A stretch of 6,416 nucleotides of DNA from Gemmatimonadota bacterium (lineage in GTDB: Bacteria; Gemmatimonadota; Gemmatimonadetes; Longimicrobiales; Longimicrobiaceae): the NCBI GenBank assembly GCA_019348265.1, contig JAHWJV010000213.1:1-6416 (forward strand), given 5' to 3'. Under the pieces are notes generated by a model. That model worked only from the letters and a program-made list of their open reading frames with translations, did not search any database and was not told the DNA's origin. Position 1 is the first letter of the stretch, and every line of letters begins with the position of its first letter. Positions 1 through 5,799 of this stretch are shown in pieces. The position numbers and the translations under genes are program-made.

Positions 1-210
1 GGCGTGCAGCATGATGGTCTGCACCGGGTTCTTCACCTGGTGCAGGATCCTGGCGACCGCCGTACCGATCACGGTGAGGCGCCGCTGCTCCTCGATCCGC
101 GCCTCCGCCCGTCGCCACCGGCTGTACGAGATCATGGCCGAAAAAGAGCCCAGCGCCGCGAGCGCCAGGCTCACCGCGAGGAGGAGGTCGCGGCCGACGA
201 CGGAGGACAT
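1..210 (-). CDS. Membrane sensor histidine kinase, N-terminal fragment
   Basis: This is the first 70 codons of a gene that continues beyond the left edge of the window. From ATG at 210, residues about 9-29 form a hydrophobic membrane segment. A basic stretch (RWRRAEARIEEQRR, about 31-44) follows, then a HisKA-like dimerisation/phosphoacceptor helix with the H-box HQVKNPVQTI, His57 being the probable phosphorylated residue. With only one membrane segment and no room for an extracellular domain, the sensing input is unclear. The residue after His is Gln, where most HisKA kinases have Glu or Asp. The catalytic ATPase domain is not in the window. The start is uncertain: no clear Shine-Dalgarno precedes it, and a GTG at 246 is in the same open frame. 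It lies 78 bases downstream of the small conserved gene on the same strand, probably in one transcript. Confidence 0.72.
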   Translation of the reverse strand, partial: MSSVVGRDLLLAVSLALAALGSFSAMISYSRWRRAEARIEEQRRLTVIGTAVARILHQVKNPVQTIMLHA

Positions 211-288
211 GTGGATGAGGGCTGAGCGTGGTGAGCAGGACGTCACCCGCCAGAGGGACGGAGCGGCCGTGAAATCACCGCAGAGTGG

Positions 289-651
289 TCAACGCTCCGG
301 CGGTGCCCGGCGGGCGCGGCGCCGACTGATGGTGAAGGAGACGGGAATGCCCTGGTCCTCGCCACTCGGAGCCACCGTCTCGACGGTGATTCGACGAACC
401 ACGCCCTGCGGATCGTCGAGCATGACCTCCACGTCGAGCCCCAGCTCCTTCGACTGAATGCGGGTGCGCACCTTCGGCCCCGGATCCGCCTGCGGCTGAT
501 CTCCGTTCCGATAAAGCGTCTTCGTCGACTGACGCCCCGAGTCGAGATCCCGGGTGACTTTGACCTGATAGAACCAGTCGGGCTGGTAGCTGACAACGTA
601 CTCCCGCCCTAGCTGGTCCTCCCCTTTGCCCTCGCGATTGTGACGCGCCAT
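289..651 (-). CDS. Conserved small protein of unknown function
   Basis: A 120-residue basic, soluble-looking protein with no signal peptide or membrane segment. It begins MARHNREGKGEDQLGREY. The middle (about residues 19-48, including SYQPDWFYQVKVTR and DSGRQSTKTLYRN) and the later alternating strands (VRTRIQSKELGLDVEVML, RRITVETV, PVSFTI) suggest a small beta-rich fold. The C-terminus is Arg-rich (SRRRARRAPPER). I recognise the style from Gemmatimonadota-like genomes but know no function for it. The ATG at 651 is preferred to an in-frame TTG at 693 because GGGAGG lies just upstream (660-655), although its 3-base spacing is short. It sits between the site-2 protease and the histidine kinase, all on the minus strand with gaps under 80 bases, so it may be co-transcribed with them. 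Confidence 0.7.
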   Translation of the reverse strand: MARHNREGKGEDQLGREYVVSYQPDWFYQVKVTRDLDSGRQSTKTLYRNGDQPQADPGPKVRTRIQSKELGLDVEVMLDDPQGVVRRITVETVAPSGEDQGIPVSFTISRRRARRAPPER

Positions 652-730
652 CGGCCTCCCGGGGGACGCTCTAGTTCCGCTGCTGCGCTCCAATCTCGGC
701 TTCGCGAGCGCTTTGTCAAGACGAGCGATT

Positions 731-1879
731 TCAGGGCTGGAACGGCATCGGAACGAAGGTCAGGAGGAAGATTACGAGGCACGCCCATCCCACCCACCGG
801 CGACGCTGGTCGACGGGTAATGAAGGGTCGAAAACGGCGGGATGGCGGGTGCTCCCGCGACCGATGACCAGGATGATCCCCGCCCAGAACCACCACCCCC
901 ACCACCAGTAGCCGAGCACCAGGAGAGCCAGCAGAAAGGCGGTCCCCACCCGCTGCTGCGCGCGCCCGACCAGCGCGTAGAGGATGTGCCCGCCGTCCAG
1001 CTGCGCCAGCGGAAAAAGGTTGAGGGCGGTCACGAAAAGCCCCAGCCAGCCCGCCCAGGCGAGCGGATGGAGAATCAGCACCCCTGGCGCAGGCGCAAAG
1101 AGCGCCGCGAAGGCATGGACGAGCAGCGAATCGCCCACCCAGACCGGCAGCGCGCCGAAGAGAACCAGATAGGGCCCGAACTCCTCCGGCGCACTCGCGG
1201 GGTCGCTCCAGGCGAGCCCCAACGCCAGGAACGGCAGCGCCAGCGCGAAGCTCACCAGCGGCCCACCCACACCCACGTCGAGCAGCACGCGCTTGTTTAC
1301 CACCACCGACCTCAGGCGGATGAACGCGCCGAAGGTGCCGATCAGGTTGATCCAGTGCGGCGCCGGGATGAAGTAGGGTGGTGACACGTCCATGCGGTGG
1401 TGGCGCGCCAGCAGATAGTGCCCCATCTCGTGCCCGAACAGGATGACCAGGAGCGGAACCGAGAAGACGAGGCCCGGTACAACCTCCTGCGGCGACATGG
1501 ATATCGGCACCGACATCCACCAGGGCCCGAGCGGGACGGCGGTGAAGCCCAGCGGATCGCGACCCGCGAAGTAGGCGCCGGCGAGGGAGGTGGTCAGGAG
1601 TGTCGCCAGACCGAGCAGAACGTGCAGCCACCACCGCTCTGATCGCGGTGCACCCCACCGTCGGACCAACGTCAGCTCATATCCGTAGGGGGTCTGGTGC
1701 AGAAAGTGCGTACCCTGCCACCCGGCGAGCGCCGTCCGCACCACGGTATCCTCCGGGAGAAGGTCCGGCAGCAGCATCCCCTGAATGATCTGATCGTCGC
1801 GAATCACCACCTCGCGATATACCGCAAACAGATTCGTCCAGTCCGGCGGAGAAGTATTGACCTCCCAATTTTTCGACAT
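731..1879 (-). CDS. Site-2 protease family zinc metalloprotease (M50, EGY-like)
   Basis: A 382-residue polytopic membrane protease, expected to cut substrates within or next to the membrane (regulated intramembrane proteolysis). Visible features in order: a soluble N-terminal region (1-82), a first hydrophobic segment (about 84-104), the zinc-binding HEMGH motif at 150-154 (His150 and His154 as ligands, Glu151 as catalytic base) in a membrane segment, the family stretch GTFGAFIRLRS (181-191), GVGGPLVSF (203-211), and NLFPLAQLDGGHILYAL (287-303) whose Asp295 should be the third zinc ligand. Further Trp-rich hydrophobic segments run to the end. All catalytic residues are present, and no PDZ domain is visible, unlike RseP. 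The soluble N-terminal region, GTFGAFI block and LDGGHILYA resemble EGY-type S2P proteins. The ATG at 1879 has no strong Shine-Dalgarno, so the start is less certain than the rest. It leads a leftward gene group and is divergent from rho. Confidence 0.93.
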   Translation of the reverse strand: MSKNWEVNTSPPDWTNLFAVYREVVIRDDQIIQGMLLPDLLPEDTVVRTALAGWQGTHFLHQTPYGYELTLVRRWGAPRSERWWLHVLLGLATLLTTSLAGAYFAGRDPLGFTAVPLGPWWMSVPISMSPQEVVPGLVFSVPLLVILFGHEMGHYLLARHHRMDVSPPYFIPAPHWINLIGTFGAFIRLRSVVVNKRVLLDVGVGGPLVSFALALPFLALGLAWSDPASAPEEFGPYLVLFGALPVWVGDSLLVHAFAALFAPAPGVLILHPLAWAGWLGLFVTALNLFPLAQLDGGHILYALVGRAQQRVGTAFLLALLVLGYWWWGWWFWAGIILVIGRGSTRHPAVFDPSLPVDQRRRWVGWACLVIFLLTFVPMPFQP

Positions 1880-1920
1880 TATGTTGCCGGCATCGTCCCA
1901 AGAACTGCCTCGCCCAAAAG

Positions 1921-1936
1921 AGCGCGCCCGCGCGCT
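1921..1936 (-). promoter_or_regulatory. GC-rich hairpin in the site-2 protease leader
   Basis: A 6-bp perfect inverted repeat, AGCGCG and CGCGCT, with a 4-base loop. Read on the minus strand it is followed at once by CTTTTGGG (1920-1913). It lies about 40 bases upstream of the site-2 protease start and would fall in its leader if transcription begins further upstream. The shape resembles a weak intrinsic terminator or attenuator, but the T run is only four bases, and such short palindromes arise easily in GC-rich DNA. Confidence 0.25.
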
Positions 1937-1997
1937 TCTCTTCGACCTTCCGGTCTACCGCGAATCAGCACTGACGTAATGCCCCGGTGGGTGCCTC

Positions 1998-2012
1998 ACG
2001 GCGGCCCGCCGT
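1998..2012 (+). promoter_or_regulatory. 15-bp perfect palindrome upstream of rho
   Basis: ACGGCGG and CCGCCGT flank a single central C, 28 bases before the rho start codon. As RNA it would fold with fewer paired bases because the loop must open. As DNA it could be an operator. The remainder of 1880-2040 holds no gene, and I see no convincing -35/-10 pair for either the rho or the protease direction. Confidence 0.3.
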
Positions 2013-2029
2013 TACCCTTAGTACCATTC

Positions 2030-2033
2030 GGAG
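2030..2033 (+). promoter_or_regulatory. Ribosome binding site of rho
   Basis: GGAG followed by a 7-base spacer (CAAGAAA) and GTG at 2041. This spacing selects the GTG over the upstream in-frame ATG at 1987, and the resulting protein starts VDISALK, as expected for Rho. Confidence 0.75.
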
Positions 2034-2040
2034 CAAGAAA

Positions 2041-3292
2041 GTGGACATATCCGCCTTGAAATCGAAGACGATCGCCGAACTACACGAAATGGCGGAGGGC
2101 CTGAACATCTCCAACTATTCGGGCCTCCGCAAGCAGGATCTGATCTTCCGCATCGAGCAGAACCTGCTGGACACCGAGGTGGTGCTCCGCGGCGAGGGTG
2201 TGCTCGAGGTCCTCCCCGAGGGATACGGTTTCCTCCGCTCGCAGGACTGGAACTATCTATATGGACCTGACGACATCTACGTATCGCCGAGCCAGATAAA
2301 GCGGTTCGACCTGCGTACGGGCGACACCGTGCTCGGCCAGGTCCGGCCGCCGAAGGAGGGAGAGCGATACCTCGCGCTGCTGAAGGTGGAGCGGGTCAAC
2401 GGCGACGACCCGGACAAGGCGAAGCACCGGATCGCCTTCGACAATCTTCGCCCGCGCTACCCCGACGAGCGCATTCGCCTGGAGAGTGCGAACGCCGACC
2501 TGTCGATGCGCGTGATGGACCTGGTGGCCCCGCTCGGTAAGGGCCAGCGCGGCCTGATCGTCGCGCCGCCGAAGGCCGGTAAGACGATGCTCATGCAGAA
2601 GATCGCGAACGCGATCACCGAGAACCATCCCGGAGGTACACCTCATCGTCCTGCTCATCGACGAGCGGCCCGAAGAGGTGACGGACATGCGGCGGTCCGT
2701 CGACGGTGAGGTCATCTCCTCGACGTTCGACGAGCCGGTTGAGGACCACACCAAGGTCGCCGAGATGGCTCTCGAGCGCGCCAAGCGCCTGGTCGAGTCC
2801 GGACGCGACGTGACGATCCTGCTCGACTCGATCACGCGCCTCGCCCGGGCGTACAACGTGGTCGTACCTCACTCCGGTAAGATCCTCTCCGGTGGCGTGG
2901 ACGCGAACGCGCTCCACAAGCCCAAGCGCTTCTTCGGCGCGGCGCGCAACATCGAGGGTGGCGGCTCCCTGACGATCGTCGCCACTGCGCTGGTCGATAC
3001 TGGCAGTCGAATGGACGAGGTGATCTTCGAGGAGTTCAAGGGCACCGGCAACATGGAGCTCGTCCTCGACCGCCACATCGCCGACAAGCGCATCTTCCCG
3101 GCGATCGACATCAACCGCTCCGGCACACGCAAGGAGGACCTCCTCCTCGACGAGACCGAGATCAGCAGGGTCTACCTGCTGCGGAATTTCCTGTCCGACA
3201 TGCCGCCGGCCGAGGGCATCGAGTTCCTCCTCGGCCGCATGCGCAAGGTCAAGACGAACAAGGATTTCCTGGATTCGATGGCAAAGGGATAG
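2041..3292 (+). CDS. rho: Transcription termination factor Rho, reading frame broken by one extra G
   Basis: Rho is the hexameric RNA-dependent ATPase and helicase that ends transcription. With one G removed at 2632/2633 the gene encodes 416 residues, near the roughly 419 of E. coli Rho. Seen in order: an N-terminal helical domain (SNYSGLRKQDLIFRI), the cold-shock RNA-binding domain with GYGFLR (61-66), the P-loop APPKAGKT (175-182), DERPEEVTDM (207-216), Walker B ILLDSITRLARAYN (Asp262), the Q-loop SGGVDANAL, the R-loop DTGSRMD (Arg323 where E. coli has Lys), and NRSGTRKED with the arginine finger at about 363. As written, frame 1 runs only to 2709 (222 residues), ending with about 25 unrelated residues. 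The rest resumes in another frame at codon GAG 2633-2635. Everything on both sides is well conserved, so an indel error is more likely than gene decay. The stop codon lies inside a repeat arm. Confidence 0.95.
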
Positions 3293-3317
3293 GGAACAGG
3301 GGACAGGGAATAGCGGG
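3284..3317 (+). repeat. Left arm of inverted heptamer-type repeat; G-quadruplex motif on the rho sense strand
   Basis: G runs at 3286-3288, 3292-3294, 3299-3302, 3306-3308 and 3315-3317 are separated by loops of 3-6 bases (ATA, AACA, ACA, AATAGC), which fits the G3N1-7 quadruplex pattern. The first 18 bases, AAGGGATAGGGAACAGGG, are an exact reverse complement of 3397-3414. This arm contains the rho Lys, Gly and stop codons (AAG GGA TAG). The GGGAACA-like heptamer period recalls the short heptameric intergenic repeats known from several bacterial phyla, notably cyanobacteria. Confidence 0.85.
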
Positions 3318-3326
3318 AAACAAAGC

Positions 3327-3362
3327 GAGGGGGCCGACATCATCTGAGATGTCGGCCCCCTC
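3327..3362. terminator. Bidirectional hairpin between rho and the pentapeptide-repeat gene
   Basis: A perfect 15-bp stem (3327-3341 with 3348-3362) closes a 6-base loop (ATCTGA), with a GGGGGCC/GGCCCCC base. It sits midway between two convergent genes, 34 bases after the rho stop and 43 bases after the other stop. Towards the plus strand it is followed by GGTTCGTC, with no T tract. Towards the minus strand it is followed by GCTTTGTTTCCC, a broken T tract. It is probably a two-way transcription end, stronger for the minus-strand transcript, and may also block 3' exonucleases. Confidence 0.8.
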
Positions 3363-3379
3363 GGTTCGTCGGGCCGGCT

Positions 3380-3414
3380 GTTCCCCGTTCCCTGCTCCCT
3401 GTTCCCTATCCCTT
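3380..3414 (-). repeat. Right arm of inverted heptamer-type repeat; G-quadruplex motif on the pentapeptide gene sense strand
   Basis: On the minus strand the G runs are at 3412-3410, 3406-3404, 3399-3397, 3392-3390 and 3386-3383, with loops ATA, AACA, AGCA and AAC. This mirrors the left arm: 18 bases are identical, and the next 17 or so match with scattered changes. It contains the last two codons and stop (AAG GGA TAG) of the pentapeptide-repeat gene. Confidence 0.85.
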
Positions 3415-4251
3415 CAAATTACACGCACCGGTGCGGTTCGCTTCCTGGAAGAGCGCGCCTTCGATCCGTGCGCCGTCGAAGTCGGCACGGAAGAGGATGG
3501 CGTTGCGGAAGGAGGCGCGGCGCAGGTCGGCGCACTCGAGGTCTGCCTCGCTGAGATCGGCGCCATCGAGGCTGGCGGCGGTGAGATCGCTCTGCTCGAG
3601 GTTGGCGCGGTGGAGCATCGCGCCGGAGAAGTCGGCGCCGCGGCAGATGGCGCGCGTGAGATCGGCGGTGGCGAGGTCGGCCCCACGGAGACTGGTGCCC
3701 TCGAGACGAGCGTGGCGCAGGTTAGTGCCGTCGAGCACCGCGCGGTCGAGAGTGGCGCCGGTGAGGCGGGCGGAGGCGAGGTTCGCTTCCCGTAGCATCG
3801 CGCCGGTGAGGTTGGCCTCGGTAAGGTCGGCATTGGCGAGATTACAGCCGAGCAGGTTGGCGCCGGTGAGGTCCGCGCGCACGAGAATCACCGGCGATTC
3901 GCCGGCGCCGGTGCGCAGGCAGTTCGCGTTTCCAAGGTCGGCGGAGCTCAGGTTGGCGTCGGACAGTGTGGCGCCGCAAAGGTTGGCATCGACCAGCACG
4001 GCTCCCGTGAGGTCCACCTCGGCGAGGTTGGCGCCCTGCAGGTTCGCGCGCGCGAAGTTGGCTCCCCGGAGGTCTACGCCGCGAAGATCCACGGAGTGCA
4101 GGTCCACGCCGGAAAGGTCGCGCGAGCCCCCGTCGGTGATTCGGGCGACGATTTCTTCGCGGGTCATGCGCGGACGTGCTGATGGCGAAGCGGAGACGCC
4201 CTGGCCGCCGGTGACGAATGACCAGGCGCGGGTGACGAGAGAGTTTCGCAT
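3406..4251 (-). CDS. Pentapeptide-repeat protein
   Basis: A 281-residue protein built almost wholly of A(D/N)LxX pentapeptides, expected to fold as a right-handed four-sided beta-helix. By register, centre residues (mostly Leu or Phe) fall every fifth position from Leu46 to Cys111 (about 14 repeats) and from Leu128 to Leu268 (about 29 repeats). Between them, around CLRTGAGESPVILV (111-124), the register shifts by two, so a loop must leave the helix. The N-terminus (1-43) is non-repetitive, with MTREEIVARITDGG resembling the capping lead-in of such proteins. No signal peptide or membrane segment is evident, so it is probably cytoplasmic. Qnr/MfpA proteins of this class mimic DNA and bind gyrase, but many pentapeptide proteins do not, so no target is assigned. 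The start could instead be Met29 (4167); neither has a clear Shine-Dalgarno. It lies 60 bases downstream of pncB. Confidence 0.93.
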   Translation of the reverse strand: MRNSLVTRAWSFVTGGQGVSASPSARPRMTREEIVARITDGGSRDLSGVDLHSVDLRGVDLRGANFARANLQGANLAEVDLTGAVLVDANLCGATLSDANLSSADLGNANCLRTGAGESPVILVRADLTGANLLGCNLANADLTEANLTGAMLREANLASARLTGATLDRAVLDGTNLRHARLEGTSLRGADLATADLTRAICRGADFSGAMLHRANLEQSDLTAASLDGADLSEADLECADLRRASFRNAILFRADFDGARIEGALFQEANRTGACNLKG

Positions 4252-4311
4252 GGAGACCCCGGATTCGAAGGTGGCGGGGAGGGGACTCGGGCAGCTATCT
4301 CCGGGGCTGCA

Positions 4312-5799
4312 TTAAGCGTTCCCCGGCTCTACCCGGCGAGCCTGCGCCCGCGCCTTCAGGATCAGCTCGGTCTTTCGCTCGTGCAGCCCTGGCTCGAGAC
4401 CCACGGGATAGAGGTGCGGGTTGACGGATCGCTTGGCGCCGGAATGCAAGCTCGCGAGCTCCTGGCGGGCGTGATCACGGGACGCCGCAAGTGAGGGTGG
4501 ATCGTAGACCCGGCGACCGGCCCGAAAGACCGGAACGAGGAGGTCGTAATGCGAAGCCGTGGCCGCGAAGTGCTTGCGGCGGGTCATGTCGAGCGGATCG
4601 ACGATCGTGCGGCCGTCGGGCGGCGGAAACAGCTCATCGAAGATCATGTCCCCGGCCATCTCGCCGTCGAGCACGAAGCGGCGGGTCTGGAGGATACCGG
4701 GGTTGGAAACCTTTACCGCCTGCTCGGAGAGCTTGATGCGCGGCTCCCACTCCCCGCCGTGCTCGCGGACGGCGGCCAGCTTGTAGACGCCGCCGAGCGC
4801 CGGCTGGTCATAGGCGGTGGCGAGCTGCGTCCCGACGGCCCAGCGGTCGATTGCGGCGCCCTGCTGCTTCAGACTGGCGATAATTTGCTCGTTCAGCTCG
4901 CTGCTGGCGAAGATCGACGCATCTTGGAAGCCGGCTTCGTCCAGGATGCGGCGCGCTTCGATGCTGAGGTAGGCGAGATCGCCCGAATCCAGCCGGATGC
5001 CCAGAAGGCGATGGCCGGTATCGCGCAGCCGCTGGCCGACGCGAACCGCGTTGCGCACTCCCTGGAGAGTGTCGAAGGTATCGACGAGGAAGACGCAGTT
5101 GTTCGGCATCGCCTCGGCATAGGCTTCGAAGGCTTCGACCTCTGAGGCGAACGCCATCACCCAGCTGTGGGCGTGGGTGCCGCGCACCGGGATGCCGTGC
5201 AGCTTGCCTGCGAGCACGTTGGACGTAGCCGCGCAGCCGCCGACGTACGCCGCGCGGCTCGCCGAGACGCCACCATCGATGCCCTGCGCCCTGCGCAACC
5301 CGAACTCGAGCACCTCTTCGCCTTCGGCTGCGAGGCAGACGCGCGCCGCTTTGGTGGCGATTAGGGTCTGGAAGTTGACCTGGTTCAGCAGCGCGGTCTC
5401 GAGCAGCTGCGCCTGAATGATGGGGCCGCGGACGCGCAGCAACGGCTCGTGCGGGAAGACGACCGTACCCTCACGGACCATGTCGACGTCGCAGTCGATC
5501 CGGAGGGCGCGGAGGTACTCCAGAAACCTGGTCTCGAAGAGCGGCTCGCCGTTGGCGCCCTTCAGCGCCGCAAGGTAGTCCAGATCGTCGCTCTCGAAGC
5601 GGAATGCCTCGATGTACTCGATCGCCGGGGTGAGGCCGCAGGCAACGGCGAAGCCGCCGCCGAAAGGGAGGGTGCGGAAGGTGTGGTGGAACACAGCCTC
5701 GAGCCGATGCCGCCCCGTCTTCCAATACCCATACGCCATCGTGATCTGGTATAGGTCGGTCAGGAGGGCGAGCGACTTCCGCACCCCCGCCCCGCTCAC
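4312..5799 (-). CDS. pncB: Nicotinate phosphoribosyltransferase
   Basis: It joins nicotinate to phosphoribosyl pyrophosphate, with ATP hydrolysis, to make nicotinate mononucleotide, the entry step of the Preiss-Handler NAD salvage route in the cytoplasm. The 495 residues show the family signatures in order: LLTDLYQITMAYGYW (12-26), FRTLPFGGGFAVACGL (41-56), EFGLRRAQG (165-173), GTHAHSWVMAF (207-217, with the conserved active-site His, probably His211), VDTFDTLQGVRNA (239-251), IRLDSGDL (268-275), and VGTQLATAYDQPALGGVYKL (322-341), followed by IKLSEQAVKVSNPG. Length and motifs fit the longer NAPRTase type found in many bacteria and animals. The start is GTG at 5799, whose GTGA overlaps the osmC stop; a second GTG at 5784 is possible. 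It is probably translated coupled to osmC, and the pentapeptide gene follows after 60 bases. Confidence 0.95.
   Translation of the reverse strand: MSGAGVRKSLALLTDLYQITMAYGYWKTGRHRLEAVFHHTFRTLPFGGGFAVACGLTPAIEYIEAFRFESDDLDYLAALKGANGEPLFETRFLEYLRALRIDCDVDMVREGTVVFPHEPLLRVRGPIIQAQLLETALLNQVNFQTLIATKAARVCLAAEGEEVLEFGLRRAQGIDGGVSASRAAYVGGCAATSNVLAGKLHGIPVRGTHAHSWVMAFASEVEAFEAYAEAMPNNCVFLVDTFDTLQGVRNAVRVGQRLRDTGHRLLGIRLDSGDLAYLSIEARRILDEAGFQDASIFASSELNEQIIASLKQQGAAIDRWAVGTQLATAYDQPALGGVYKLAAVREHGGEWEPRIKLSEQAVKVSNPGILQTRRFVLDGEMAGDMIFDELFPPPDGRTIVDPLDMTRRKHFAATASHYDLLVPVFRAGRRVYDPPSLAASRDHARQELASLHSGAKRSVNPHLYPVGLEPGLHERKTELILKARAQARRVEPGNA

Noticed and set aside
842..1642. Plus-strand frames opposite the site-2 protease
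   Set aside because: They are charged low-complexity products antisense to a confidently identified membrane protein gene.
609..1658. A 349-codon minus-strand frame inside the site-2 protease
   Set aside because: It overlaps a gene with clear catalytic motifs on the same strand in another frame, and its product is Arg/Ala/Gly-rich nonsense typical of GC-rich shadows.
1880..2040. Sigma70-type promoters for rho and the divergent protease
   Set aside because: I found no -35/-10 pair with acceptable spacing that stands out from background on either strand.
2257..3343. Long minus-strand open frames opposite rho
   Set aside because: Rho conservation explains this DNA. The antisense products show no recognisable domain or start signal.
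3284..3414. CRISPR array or insertion sequence at the inverted repeats
   Set aside because: There are no regular spacers, no transposase and no target-site duplication. The structure is one nested palindrome with heptamer-like arms.
3859..3921. A second frameshift in the pentapeptide gene to explain the register break
   Set aside because: The reading frame stays open and resumes canonical repeats in the same frame, so it is an in-frame insertion or loop, not an indel error.
4257..4306. 7-bp inverted repeat CCCCGGA/TCCGGGG spanning the gap between pncB and the pentapeptide gene
   Set aside because: The loop is about 36 bases and the arms are short and GC-rich, so it is easily a chance pairing. 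There is no T tract.
3431..4315. A 294-codon plus-strand open frame, and a shorter one at 3349-3795, opposite the pentapeptide gene
   Set aside because: The repetitive codon pattern of pentapeptide genes leaves antisense frames open. The translation is a low-complexity Arg/Ser/Ala string with no domain.
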